From positions 31,628,405 through 31,692,404 of the forward strand of contig CM065301.1 in the NCBI GenBank assembly GCA_032871835.1: DNA of 64,000 bases, given 5' to 3'. Positions 12,006 through 23,077 of the stretch are shown here, piece after piece. The notes under the pieces were generated by a model. It saw only the letters and a list, made by a program, of their open reading frames with translations, had not been told where the DNA came from and did no database searches. The number at the start of each line of letters is the position of its first letter. Positions within the stretch are counted from its first letter, which is position 1. This DNA comes from Dipteronia dyeriana (Eukaryota; Streptophyta; Magnoliopsida; Sapindales; Sapindaceae). Both the position numbers and the translations under genes were made by a program.

Positions 12006-13149
12006 TGATTAACACTAGAAAGTATATGTTTATTAAGGGATAATATCGTCATTTTACACTTCCAATATTATTAATTCCCCAATTTAGACATATTTTCATT
12101 CACTTACTTAAAGAAATGTGTTGTGTAGTAATCAGTGTATTCTTCCTTTTATTTAAGGGGTAATATGGTCAATTCAGAATTATAGAGAAGTTAGATAGCA
12201 GAACCGACGTCAAAAACTGACTCAGAAGACCCGAAAACCTTGGGATAGGTGAAAATTGAAGTCAAACAGTTATTGATTACACTGACTTAGATAACATGGC
12301 AGCATTTGATTGGTCTACGCACGTGAGCTCACACTCTCTGTAGTAGACCCGTTAATACCAGAAGACTTTTGACTTTATCTATTGACTGATAATGTGGCAC
12401 ATTTATATTGGACAGAATTGCTAATGACGCGACTGTAGGGAATCACATTCTAGAAGACTGTTGACTTAACTTTGGTCGGCCTAATCAGAGAGTGCCACAT
12501 GGCAAAATCTGGATGTTCCATTTTAAATTCATCCGATGGTCAATTTTTATTCATATTTTGTATAAATAGGAGACCTCTCCCCCTTAATTTGGACGCTCTG
12601 GATCCATTTCTGATTTCAGATTTATAAAATTCTCTTTCTATTGTTCTCAAATTCTCAGTTTAAATAAAATAACTATTTTCTAGTAATATTCACTATGTCT
12701 AGCTAATTCAATATAGTTAGGGTCAAAGGTGATACTGTTGGTATAGAAAATATGATCCAATTTTGGTAAATTTAATTTTCTTGCTTTCTCCACTCTGATT
12801 TTTATAGAGTCTTGACTTATTGTGGACAAACAGATGTTGTTTGGCACAGTGGGTACTTTACACCAAATCTATCAGTAGAGTAGTCAGTGGAGTGGAAATC
12901 CCTCCCACAAATTTGGACTAAGGGTTAATAATTGGATCTTATTTGAAATACCAACAGTGGTTCTCTTAGCCCTAGTTTTAATTTCAATTGATTTACATTT
13001 TTTATAACAAGCCATAGAATTAATCTAGACAATTAATTCTACAAAGATAAGTGAACAATCTCTCAGTGGTTCGACCCGGTCTTACCAGTTAAATTATTAC
13101 TCTGTCACTCTTATACTTAGGAGTAGGAACACTTCTTTAGGACGTGTCA
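12006..13149 (+). repeat. Athila-1 5' LTR
   Basis: The 1,144-bp LTR starts TGATTAACACT and ends GGACGTGTCA. It aligns throughout with the split 3' LTR (33757-34105 plus 43485-44344). The 3' copy has ~60 extra bases before its interruption. The LTR holds a TATA-like box at 12561-12568. Confidence 0.85.
12561..12568 (+). promoter_or_regulatory. TATA box of Athila-1 5' LTR (TATAAATA)
   Basis: TATAAATA followed by GGAGACC is kept in the 3' LTR at 43756-43763 (and in the duplicated copy at 48836-48843). It is the only good TATA match in the middle of the LTR and would place the transcription start near 12590-12600. Confidence 0.6.
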
Positions 13150-13150
13150 A

Positions 13151-13169
13151 GTTCATCGTTGCCGTGGAG
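13151..13169 (+). other. Athila-1 primer binding site
   Basis: One base after the LTR end, TCGTTGCCGTGGAGA resembles the Athila PBS (the family's usual form contains CCGTTGCCGGGGA, often attributed to tRNA-Asp). The first few bases have diverged. Confidence 0.5.
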
Positions 13170-13708
13170 ATAAGTCCTCCTTTTCTTTGTAGAGGTAATT
13201 TATTTTTAATTTTATTTTAGTTTTGTTATTTTTTTTCTAATATTCCTTGTTCTCATTTTGTGTTCAGTTTTGTATCACTCATCTCAACAAATCAGAAGCC
13301 TCATTCTTTAAAAAAAAATCACTTGTAATTAGTAATCACATTTTTGCATTTTAGTCTTTCCACTTTTTGTATTTGCATTTTAGTCTAGACTTAGTTTGTA
13401 TTTACATATAAGTCATTTTAATTTTAATTTTTGCATATCAATTCCCTTATCTCTCATATTTTCACTTTAACCCCTAGATTTATAGGTATTTACACTTTCA
13501 CCCCAATATTTATTTATATTTGCATTTACAAGCTTCAAATTTTGCATCCTAGTTATTTTCATCACTTTTTATTTTATTTTCTTCATTTTTTTTTGTATTT
13601 CATCTCCATGTACCCTTATTAAACTTGCATGAGACGTTAGTCTAGAACATCTAGCGGTAGGTTAATAAGGAGATCACACTCACCCAGTCACCCACATTCA
13701 CCAACAAC
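13170..13708 (+). other. Athila-1 untranslated leader
   Basis: T-rich, with no recognisable coding sequence. The 539 bases lie between the PBS and the gag start codon, as expected for Athila elements. Confidence 0.5.
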
Positions 13709-14722
13709 ATGACTGAAATCCCACTTAGACATTCATCAGGAAACCAAGCCGAGAACCTTTTAGATAACCTTGACAACATGTCTCAACACAGCAACCATCC
13801 CCTCTATGTTGACCCTGACCAACATATTAACCCAAATCCACATAGAACTCTTAGAGACTACATGAACCCCGCGCACATTGGAACACCTTCATGCATAGCT
13901 TTCCCACAAAATGCAGCATAGTTTAATTTTAAACCGAAAATCATTCAACTTTTGCCCAATTTTCACGGTCTTGAATCTAAAAACCCATATTTGCATCTCT
14001 GGGAGTTTGAGGAAGTCTGTAACACTTGCACTGACCAAAATGTTAGCATGGATATAATCATGCTTAAGTTTTTCCCTTTTTCATTAAAAGATAAAGCTAA
14101 AACTTGGTTACAAAACCTTAGGTCAGGATTAATCCACAATAGTTCTTAAAGAAATTTTTCCCACCTCATAGAACAAACTCTTTTAAGAGACAAATCACTT
14201 TATTTACCCAAAAACCTATGGAAACACTTTAAACAAAGTTGGGATAGGCTCAAAGAGTTGTTAAATGTCTGTCCACATCACAGTTTTGAAACATGGAGAA
14301 TATTGTCATATTTCTACGAGGGAATCACACCCCAAAGTAGACAAGTCATTGAGATGATGTGTAATGGGGAGTTCAGGGATAAAAATCCTAAAGAAGCACT
14401 TGACTACCTTGACCACATTACTGAAAATGCTCATAATTGGGACACCATTGGTTCTTGTGAGTCCAGGAATGAACCACAACCATCTCCATCTAGTGGAGGC
14501 ATTTACAATCATAGGGGAAGACCATGACCTTCAAGCTAGATTTGCATCCCTAGCTAGGAAAGTTGAAACTTTAGAAATTAAAAATAGTGAACATGTAAAA
14601 TCTGTATAAAAAATTGCATGCCATGTATGTGATTCTGATGATGATATCACTCAAAATTGCCCAACTTTACCAGCCTTAAAAGATTGCCTTCATGAACAAG
14701 CCAATGCTTTGCATTGCACTAA
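13709..14722 (+). pseudogene. gag: Athila-1 gag (capsid), degraded
   Basis: One reading frame runs from ATG 13709 to ~14527 with stops at 13919 (TAG) and 14147 (TAA), then shifts by one base. It shows the Athila gag hallmarks in order: LRDYMNPAH...PSCI, IIQLLPNFHGLESKNPYLHL, WEFEEVC, MLKFFPFSLKDKAKTWL, CPHHSFETWR, FYEGITPQSRQVIEMMCNG and YLDHITENAHNWD. After the frameshift, a coiled segment (LARKVETLEI) leads to CHVC....D....CP, a CCHC knuckle whose histidine is replaced by aspartate, and then EQANAL. Gag forms the virus-like particle and binds the RNA. The knuckle loss and stops make it non-functional. It ends at the Copia-B fragment. Confidence 0.85.
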
Positions 14723-15134
14723 AGATGTAATTTGTAAATGGATTTAGGAAATAAATAAAATGAAAAGTTCAATTCATTCTTGTTGTGTTGTTTAATTTAT
14801 AACTTGTGCATATATTTAACATCCAAGATTGTCGAATGTAATCTAGAACTGTGTATATGAGTGTCATATACAGATGGATACAGATAGAGGCGTGCAAACG
14901 TTGGTAAGATTGGTTCAGACAGGAGCATATCGTAAAGTGAATGAGCCTCCAAACGTTGGTAAGATTTTCTTCTTCTGATTATATCGATTTCAATTTCCTG
15001 TGTATAAATATTGTATGTATGAGTTCCAAAAATAATTACGATCCCAAGTTCATTGGTCCCAGATACAGATTATGATATGTATAAAAAATTTAAAACCTAG
15101 TTCCGCTGCGTAACCGGTGAACGGGGTTCAAACA
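14720..15134 (+). repeat. Internally deleted Copia-B LTR fragment within Athila-1
   Basis: The segment from 'ctaaagatgtaatttgtaaa' to '...gtcatatacagatggata' matches the start of the Copia-B LTR (18175-18340). The rest, from 'tggttcagacaggagca', matches its end (~19994-20212). About 1.6 kb of the LTR centre is missing, and so are the first ~15 bases. It ends in CAAACA and is followed by a PBS-like ATTGGTACTAGAGCC (15135-15149). It replaces the Athila gag/protease boundary. Confidence 0.75.
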
Positions 15135-15191
15135 ATTGGTACTAGAGCCAATTTATTTTTTGGAACATGAATTTAAGCTTAATGTTTTCAA
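15135..15191 (+). other. Copia-B PBS remnant and junction
   Basis: ATTGGTACTAGAGCC is a diverged copy of the tRNA-iMet PBS (TGGTATCAGAGC). It is followed by ~40 bases of unclear origin before Athila coding sequence resumes, so the insertion was not a clean solo LTR. Confidence 0.5.
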
Positions 15192-15965
15192 CATGACTAA
15201 GGAACCATTTGATGATGAAAATGAGGATGAAGATGTAGACATTATTGAAACCATTGTTGAAGATCATGTTCAAAATGATTCTTTTAACTCATCTTAAGTT
15301 TGTTTGATCAATTCAGCAGGTTGTCGAAGAAGAAAGAGACACCCCAGATTTTAAAGAATTGGAACAGGAAGATGAAGAACCAGAAGGAAAAGCACCTTAA
15401 ATAGATTTGAAGCCCTTACTAGAAGGACTCAAATATGCATAGCTTGGAGACAAGCAGACCTACCTAATGGTAATCTCCTCTAACCTCATAGAAGAGCATA
15501 AAGGTAAGTCGTTACATGTTTCAAGGAAATATAAGAATGTAATTGGTTGTACTTTGAAAGATTTAAAAGGTATTAATCCCTTGATTTGTTCATAGTGGAT
15601 AAATTTAGAGGAAAATGCTAAAACTTATCGACAAGACCAAAAAAGACTTAACCCACACGTGAAAGAAATTGTCAAGACTGAAGTCCTTAAATTACTTGTC
15701 GTGGGAATTATCTACCCTATCTCTGATAGTAAATGGGTGAGTCCTACACAAGTTGTGCCTAAAAAATCTGGAATTGCTGTTGTTAAAAATGAAAAGGGTG
15801 AGTTAATTCCAACTCGTGTTCCATCTAATTGGCGCATGTGCATTGATTATAGAAAAATAAATGATGTCACTAGAAAAGATCATTTTCCCCTTCCATTCCT
15901 TGACCAGATTTTAAAAAAGTAGTAGGACATCCCTACTACTACTTTATTGATGGGTATTTAGGATA
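15192..15965 (+). pseudogene. pol: Athila-1 pol: N-terminal reverse transcriptase, degraded
   Basis: An acidic stretch leads into the Athila/Tat RT N-terminus. LKPLLEGLKYA, a stop, SLHVSRKYKNVIGCTLKDL and KGINPLIC are followed by LNPHVKEIVKTEVLKLL, GIIYPISDSKWVSPTQVVPK, NEKGELIPTRVPSNWRMCI and DYRKINDVTRKDHFPLPFLDQ. The last part is open at 15659-15922. After a TAG the domain continues briefly (GHPYYYF.DGY) and is cut at 15969. The YxDD active site is not present, since the sequence that resumes at 21331 is already the RT thumb. There are several in-frame stops. The protease domain is absent. Confidence 0.85.
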
Positions 15966-15969
15966 CTAT

Positions 15970-17062
15970 AGAAGGGAAAATAAAACCAGCGCAACGGAAG
16001 CGTGAGAAAGTTTATAAAAAAATAGGGTTTGTGTATAAATAAAAATTTTCCCTTTTAAGAATAAGAACCTTAACCCTAAATTAATTGATGTATATAAAAG
16101 GTATCGTGCCTTTTTTTTTCGTGACGATTGAACTAGCGTCGAATTGAATCCGCAAGATCTTCCAATCCAATCACGAACGTGAATCACCTAAGAGTGTGGG
16201 CTCCCTTTCTTTAAATTGTATACATGAGGATGGAAACAAACAAAATTTTCTTCTTTGTTAGTCTCAATAATCCTCCAAGAGAAAAACCAAGAACGTTCGC
16301 TCACTTTTGAATTATCAATCAATTTTATTGAAACTCGTGTGAACCTTGATTCGATGTTGTACACAAAACCCTTTTGATGCAAAGGATACTAGTGTAATAT
16401 CGAAAACAAAAACGTTCCCTCTTTTCTCTATGCTTGGCCGAATTCTTCACATAGAGTTGGACGAAGTTTTATATATATATATAACAATAAAAAACAAATA
16501 AAAAACTTCTCACACCAAAAGATCATTCTTGGTCGAATTTAATAGGTATTATATATAAATGAGACTAAATCCTCTCCTAAGAAGGATTTACTTGGTGGTT
16601 AAGAATCATATCCTTAGGTTGATTTACTTGGTGGTTAAGAATCCTTTTCAAAAAGGAATTCTTTCCTACACCAAGACTCCTAATCCAACTCAATAGTGTA
16701 TTTGTAACCATATTAAAGACTTCCTAATTTGATTAGATAAATAATTCCTTTTATTTAACTACTTATCAAATATAGTCTTTAATATTAATTATACTACCAA
16801 CAATAGTATAATTTTAGGAGACCATCTCCTATTTGGAAAAAGATTTTGACTTTTAATTAAATAATTAATTAATCAACAAATTAATTAATTTACATTTAAT
16901 TAAATAATTAAATAAAAATAATATAATTAAGCTATTCTAAATAGCCTTGCCGCCCAACACATATATATGGGTCATATATTATTTTTCTTATTTTATTAAA
17001 TCCATTGGACCTTAATAAGAAGTCCACATGTGAACTAGACCTATTCTTACAAAAGGAATAGA
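15970..17062 (-). repeat. Copia-A LTR fragment, reverse orientation, in Athila-1 RT
   Basis: Read on the minus strand this is the last ~1.1 kb of the Copia-A LTR: TTGGGCGGCAAGG, GATGGTCTCCT, the 'accaagtaaatc' repeats, CGATAGTACACTAGTA-like and ACGCTTCCGTTGCGCTGG, ending in TTTTCCCTTC. The U3 half is missing; the match stops near 17062. The terminal CA is mutated. It lies against Athila sequence at its low-coordinate end, which suggests that it entered there and was later truncated. Confidence 0.8.
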
Positions 17063-18160
17063 GGTTGTAAGTTCTTCGGTTTTTGATTGTCTTATTTCGG
17101 TTGACAAACCACATATTGAGGAATGAGCATGTAAAGGTAGTTTAGGTGATCCTTGTTCGTGATCAAGCTCAAGCAACTAAGGTATATCTTTTACTTAATT
17201 TCGTTGAAGAGATATAGTTGCACACACTCACAACTCATTTATAATTCTTATTCGTATATGTTGTGTGTTTATATGAGTGTGCATTCATGTTTTGATATTT
17301 CTTCTTGCTTGTTTATATTGATCACATCTTTGCATTTTTATTGACATGCATTATGTGTTGCTCACACATACACACTTGCATTTGATTTGTTATGCATGTG
17401 TGCTTCATTGGTGTCTATATGCATTCATAGTGTGTTTGTTGTGGGTTTAATTCGTATTCCGTTGCTTGAACGGATACGTCTGTGCTTGCACAATGGTGTG
17501 CTTGTTTTAGCGCGATGAGTGACCATTTGAGAAGGTCCCACTCTTCTCTTAGTTTGGTCTTTGGTCACATGGTTTTATTCCATGAGTTTGGGTATTCTTG
17601 TTAAAGTCCAAATCTGACCTTTGGTCACTCATTTGACCATAACTATTTCTACCATCATCTAAATCATGTTTTGTTAATCGAAATATAAAATAGACCTCTA
17701 TACCTTTCCAACGGTATATTATACGAAAGGTTTGGATGTTCTTTGATCATGTTTTGAGCCTCTTGAAAATGGGATTGGGATGTTGAATTCCCAGTGTGCG
17801 GGTTATACGCGGGTCCAACTAGCGCATTCACCCGCGCAATGGCCTGACGGGTGTTTTTTTAGTCTCTGTGCGCGGACACTTGCACGGTTACTAAGTGGGT
17901 ATGCACAGTTCATTGCATCGGTACGGACCAGCGCACAGACCCGTGCACTACGAGAATCTGGGCAGTTTATTTGTCAAAACGATGCCGTTTTGTTTTGCTA
18001 TATATATATATATGTTATCTTCTTCCCTATTTAGACCTAAAGCTCCAAAATTAAAAGCCAAGAGAGAGAGAAATTGACTCTTGAAGAGAGAGAGAGAGCT
18101 CCCAAAAACATTTTTTTACTCAACCAAACTTCTATCCAAGAACATCTAGCATCATTCTTC
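17063..18160 (+). repeat. LTR-X upstream part (tentative) before Copia-B
   Basis: Non-coding. It is less AT-rich in 17780-17960 (several GCGC and CCGCGC stretches), then has a TA-repeat TATA-like tract (17999-18013) and purine-rich GA repeats (18061-18097), which look like U3 and 5' untranslated LTR features. It is joined through Copia-B to the LTR-X end at 20397-21330: 'aacatctagcatcattc' just before 18161 resembles 'aacatcttcatcattc' at 20397. The region 17063-17470 could belong to another unknown element. Confidence 0.35.
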
Positions 18161-20212
18161 TGTTGGGGTTTATGCCCTAAAGATGTAATTTGTAAATGGA
18201 TTTTTGAAATAAATAAAAAGAAAAGTTCAATTCATTCTTGTTACGTTATTTGTTTATTTCACAACTTGTGCATAAATTTAACATCCAAGATTGCCGGATG
18301 TAATCTTGAATTGTGTATATGAGTGTCATATACGGATGGATAAAGTAAGAGACGTGTAATCTAAAGAGTTCATAGATAGCAAATAAAGCTGTGTACTTTA
18401 TTTGTGGTTAATCTATAGTTGCGGTCCATTTCGTAATTTACGGTGATTATATCCTGAATCATTCATATGGAGATATGAGAATGGAGGCACCTTGTATGAT
18501 GTGATCATATAGGACTGGGTCATGATCTATATGAATCTCTCACCAAAATCCGTTTATCAATGAGATTCATATATATCAACTAATGATGGTATATAGGTGA
18601 TCTTAATCCTGAGTGACTTATCGACTCCTTCAGGTTAGATCGTGGTCTTTGATATACCATGGGTGAGGTCGGATGCAGTTCCCGATCAATATGCTCCGTA
18701 TGTTGGGATTGCGATTTGGCTTGTGGCTGGGAAGGTTTGTACACAATAGTGGAATCCACTCCTTCTTGTGAGAAGTAGATGGTAGTTCCCTTAAGGGTTG
18801 ATTCGGGGCTTGGACAATATGAGCGCTCTCCTAATTCCGTAAGGAAATAGGATTTATTGTTCATTATAGAATCATCGGTGCTTGAAGGATATATGTAATT
18901 AGAGGGGTATAACGGACATTATGACCCAGCTCTAATTATGAACTACTGTGGAGGATCACACCATGTGTAATAGCTATATCGATGGACATCGAGTTGTATC
19001 GGTCTGTGTAAAATCTTCTACAGTTGAGAGAGTGCAGCTTCGGATTTTTAGTGGAATAACACCAGAGTTAATAATCAAGGAATATTATTTAAAGAGTTTA
19101 ATTAATGATTCCGAGGATTATTGGAGCTCAAAATACTATGGGTCCATTAGGTCCCCTTGCTAGCTCGATTGATTTAGGTAACAAGGGTCACGGTTAATTA
19201 ATTGGATTGTCCAATTAATTGTGTTACAAAAGTGACACGTATATATTCGGGAATTAATTGAATAATAAGATTATTTAATTAATGAATGTTAATAGTTAAA
19301 TTAATTAAATAATTAGATTATTTAATTATATTGATAATTATGAATTATGAATTAACTATTAATTGGAGGGTGTTAGTTGATATATGGATTTAGGTGAAGA
19401 TAAAATAATACGATTATTTTTATCTTACTAAATCATTTATCTAAGTATTTGAATTTAAGTTTAAATTTAAAATACTTATTATCACTTTTATGATATTATA
19501 TATATTTGAAAAGGATAATTAAAAGAAATATATCAATTAATAACACAAAAGACTGTATTGGATACAAATTGGTGTGTACATAAAACAATAGTCAAAAGAA
19601 GAAGTTTTAGGCGTGAAATAGAGATAGATATATATATATATATATTCGTGTAATAGCGAGAGCAGCAGACATAGATATATATTTTTGTACTAAAAGCAAG
19701 AAGCAGTGGCGTGAGTGATAGATATATATAAGATATATATTTGTGAGAAATCTTAGATCTGTGAGAAGTAAATGCAGCAGTGGGTGCAACGTAATATATA
19801 TATACAAAGCAGTGGGTGCAACGTGATAGATATATATATATATATATATATATATTGTTTCATGTTTTGTGTATTTTTAAAACACATAGAAGAAAGAGTT
19901 TCTTCAAATCTCTCTACATCCTCCCTTCAGTTCCTGAGATCGTAACGCGCCCACACGCAGTTACCAATCCCAGGAGATAGCGAGGAAGATCGAGTGGTTC
20001 AGACAGGAGCACATCGTAAAGTGAAGGAGCCTTCAAACGTTGGTATGTTCTTCTGATTTTTGTTGATTACAATTTCCTGTATATACATATTGTATGTATT
20101 GGTTCTGAAAAATAATTATGATCAAAATTTTACTGGTCCCAGATACAGATATGATATGTATAAAATTTTAAAACCTAGTTCCGCTGCGTGACTGGTGAAC
20201 GGGGATCCAACA
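18161..20212 (+). repeat. Copia-B LTR, plus strand
   Basis: It begins TGTTGGGGTTTATGCCCTAA and ends ACGGGGATCCAACA. Its sequence is found in reverse at 56303-58549 and, internally deleted, at 14720-15134. TA-rich microsatellites occur at 19625-19645 and 19830-19855. Confidence 0.85.
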
Positions 20213-20396
20213 ATTAGTATCAGAGCAAAGGCAGTGGCGACATGCCGATCCTCGGGAACTCTCACGCGTGATCGTGTGACGAAGCGTGGCTCTCCGCCTG
20301 GGGGCTTCTTAGAGGAGTGCACTGATAGGTATCTATGGGTGTCACCCTAAGGAGTTGGGACCGTGCCCACACCCATGAGATGGGAATTGGTACCAA
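20213..20396 (+). other. Copia-B PBS and truncated leader
   Basis: ATTAGTATCAGAGC (20213-20226) is the tRNA-iMet PBS with one change (usual TTGGTATCAGAGC). The 170 bases after it are GC-richer than the LTR and have no recognised domain. They stop at the LTR-X junction. Confidence 0.55.
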
Positions 20397-21330
20397 ACAT
20401 CTTCATCATTCAAGCATGAGTCTTCATATGTTTCATGACTAGGTAATCACTACATGTCTTAGACTTCATTATTTCATTACTATGACATGTATGGCTAGGT
20501 TTTAGCTTTATTGCAAATTAAATGCATGTTCATATGTTTAAAAGCTTTTATGACATGCTTGTGATGTTGGTTGTTGGTTGAGAATTTTTTTTGTGATAGC
20601 TAGAATTTAGGATGATTTTATCCTTCTAGCTAAATCTATATGCTTTGCATTTAGATATTGTTTAGGTCTAATTGATTGCATTTGTTAATTGCATTAATTG
20701 TTCTTTGCCATGTTATATGACAACGTTTGTTGAATGGCCTTTGTTTGATGATTAGATATTAGTCTCTCATAGCTATATCTAATTAAGTCTTCTTGCACTT
20801 GCATTTAGACATTGATATCTAGGAATTGCATTTATTGACTTCTTTGAATTCCTAGATAAGCATTTAGTGTAGCCTAGCACTACTTGTATGTTTGAATATT
20901 TTATCATATTCACTTAGGTTGTTTGACTCTTCATTGAGGTTAAGTTTTGTGACTAATTGGTTAGTGCACAAGCAAGTCTATCAAGAATCACTATTAAGGC
21001 CCGTTGGGTAATACTGGTGGATTAGTAACCCTGAAGTGTGACTAGGTGGTCAACTTAGGTTGTAAACATCATTAAAATAGTGGATTTGAAGATCGAATGT
21101 GGCTAGAAGGATAGCCCGTGGTTTTTCTCTTATCGAAGGGTTTCCACGTATATATCGTGTGTAATTTATTGTTTTTAATTAGTTTAATTGAATGCTTTAT
21201 AATTTGGGGTAATATTTGGTAATATTGATGAATCGAAAAATTGGTAATTGATTCGATTATAACAACCACCCCCCCCCCCCCCCCCCCCCCCCTCTAGGTA
21301 TAGACATACACACTTTTAAGGGAATTTTCA
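20397..21330 (+). repeat. LTR-X downstream part
   Basis: It is homologous to 5090-5730: 'gcacaagcaagt', 'gtgactaggtggtcaactta', 'attgatgaatcgaaaaattg', a C-rich tract and a final GGAATTTTCA. It then joins Athila RT at 21331 with no PBS, so with 17063-18160 it may be a solo LTR. Confidence 0.5.
21269..21292 (+). repeat. C24 homopolymer near the LTR-X 3' end
   Basis: Twenty-four consecutive C residues lie where the related LTR at ~5685-5700 has only a broken C/T-rich stretch. The tract may have expanded by slippage, or its length may be an assembly estimate. Confidence 0.8.
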
Positions 21331-21830
21331 GAGGTTGATAAAGCAATAATTGAAGTCATTTTGAAGCTACCACCACCACAAACAGTCAAAGATGTATGGT
21401 CATTTTTTATAGGAGCTTTATTAAAGATTTCAGTGTCATATCTAAACCACTTTGTAACCTCTTAGATGCAAAATTTGAATGGACACAAGAGTGTCTAGAG
21501 TCTTTTAAAAAGATAATTGACCTTTTAACATCTGCTCCAATCATGTAATCCCCTAATTGGTCCTTGCCTTTTGAGTTGATGTGTGATGCGAGTAATTTTG
21601 TAGTTGGAGCTGTCTTAGGACAGAGAATAGAATGTGAGCCTTTTATGATTTTTACGCAAGTAATACTTTGAATGGTGCACAAATGAATTACACCACCACT
21701 GAGAAAGAATTACTTGCTGTGATATTTACATTTGATAAATTTTGGTCATACTTGATTGGCGTTTCAACCATTGTTTTTACTCATCACGCTGTTATGAAGT
21801 ATTTAATGTCTAAATAGGATGTGAAGCCAA
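21331..21830 (+). pseudogene. pol: Athila-1 pol: RT thumb and RNase H, degraded
   Basis: The sequence resumes with the RT thumb (IIEVILKLPPPQTVKDVWSF), then after a short deletion and frameshift FIKDFSVISKPLCNLLDAKF, a stop, and the RNase H start LPFELMCDASNFVVGAVLGQR with the first catalytic aspartate in CDAS. A further shift gives MNYTTTEKELLAVIFTFDKF and SYLIGVSTIVFTHHAVMKYL (the usual TDH is THH, so the second acidic residue is lost). It ends at DVKP, where Copia-C is inserted. The palm of RT is absent. Confidence 0.85.
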
Positions 21831-22554
21831 TGTTAGGTTTTAGATTATGTTGGCATTAATTCCGTATCAAAATGATGTTTACTTGTAATGATTTAGTTGT
21901 TTAGGTTCATGATGATTCAAGCTTCAAGGAAGGAATAACAACTAGTCAAAACAAGTTCAAAGTCTTTAAGGAGAAAGGATGTTATATGGTTCTACAAAGG
22001 TATATTAAGACCTTATATTTCTCTTACAAGGCTTAGGCAAACACACACAATTCATACATTTGTCTCCCTGCATAGTTGAGCACTATTAAGGCACACATAT
22101 ATAAATCATACATATGTGTCCATGCATCGTTGTGCACCATTTATAACACATTCACACACTTGAAGATGAATGCTCATGCATTGGTATGAAAATGACATGT
22201 TTTGGAAAATGCATGATTGGAGACTATCTCTATATAGTTTGCATTCTAGTGTGAAAAGGGTTTGTATGTGTATATGTTTGTAAAACATGGATAATGAACT
22301 TGATTTTAGTCTTAAATCATTCTTGATTGAGTTTCAAACACTTTGGTTACTCACACTTTCAACTCATGTTGTGTGTCTTCGTATTCGTATATCGAGTTGA
22401 TTTCTTATTTACTAGGTTGAGTATATTATATGTCCATGTATGTGAGAGAGTTACAGTTTCTAATCCACAAATGGATTCGAATTCCAAGTTCGGAGGCCGG
22501 AGAACGGTTAAAGAACACGAAGGAGGTCGAGGGAAAAAGAAGACAATACCAAGC

Positions 22555-22645
22555 TCTTCTTTCCCGAGATGGTACGTGACCATCTCAGGCAAGAAGGCTT
22601 GCTGCCCCTAGATGCCCACATGCCATCTCGGGCAGCAAGCAAACT
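22555..22645. repeat. GC-rich palindrome cluster in Copia-C 5' LTR
   Basis: CCCGAGATGG pairs with CCATCTCAGG, and GCTTGCTGCCC pairs with CTCGGGCAGCAAGC. The 3' LTR has the same cluster with better symmetry (30369-30444: CCCGAGATGG...CCATCTCGGG). Sirevirus LTRs are known for CpG-rich palindromic repeats in U3. Confidence 0.65.
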
Positions 22646-23014
22646 TGGTTGCTTATTTTTCTTTTTTGTTCATTTCACATGATATCTTTCCCTCTCCTTT
22701 ATATTCACCTTCCTTCTCACATTTCATTTTAAGAAGAGATTCAAAATTTGAGTGCAGAATTTTATCCCAAACTTTTCTCACATTCCAAACACCTAACTTC
22801 TTCATTTGAACTCCGATCTGAGTGATTCAAAGTTGAGAGTGTTTGTCTATTCATCCTCCATCTTTTCTATCAAGGTTTGACTTAGTTTTATTGCTTTTGT
22901 TTGGAGTCTAACCTCACAAAAACGGGACTGCACCAAATCAACTAGGGTATTGATTTTCTCTCAAAGTTTTCTTTTAAAACTTGATCAATTGCCTTGGGTT
23001 TTCTTCTTCCATAC

Positions 23015-23076
<62 letters not shown>
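23015..23076. repeat. (TA)n(TG)n microsatellite in Copia-C 5' LTR
   Basis: About 14 TA units lead directly into about 17 TG units. The 3' LTR has the same compound repeat with more TA and fewer TG units at 30806-30874. Confidence 0.9.

Positions 23077-23077
<1 letters not shown>

Larger units (their letters stand above)
18161..20396 (+). mobile_element. Copia-B partial element (5' LTR plus start of internal region) nested in LTR-X
   Basis: A 2.05-kb LTR starting TGTTGGGGTTTATGCCC is followed by a PBS and only ~180 bases of internal sequence, then LTR-X resumes. There is no 3' LTR, so most of the element has been deleted. The flanks carry similar 16-17 base segments (about 18142-18158 and 20397-20412) in place of a clean 5-bp duplication. 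Confidence 0.65.

Noticed and set aside
17780..18034. 84-codon frame in the GC-richer part upstream of Copia-B
   Set aside because: No similarity recognised and no conserved partner. It overlaps TATA-like and GA-repeat promoter-type sequence.
22359..22592. Minus-strand frame in Copia-C LTR with Pro/Arg-rich product, also at 30147-30479
   Set aside because: It is the reverse of the palindrome cluster, it is present only because the LTR is repeated, and the two products differ by frame changes.
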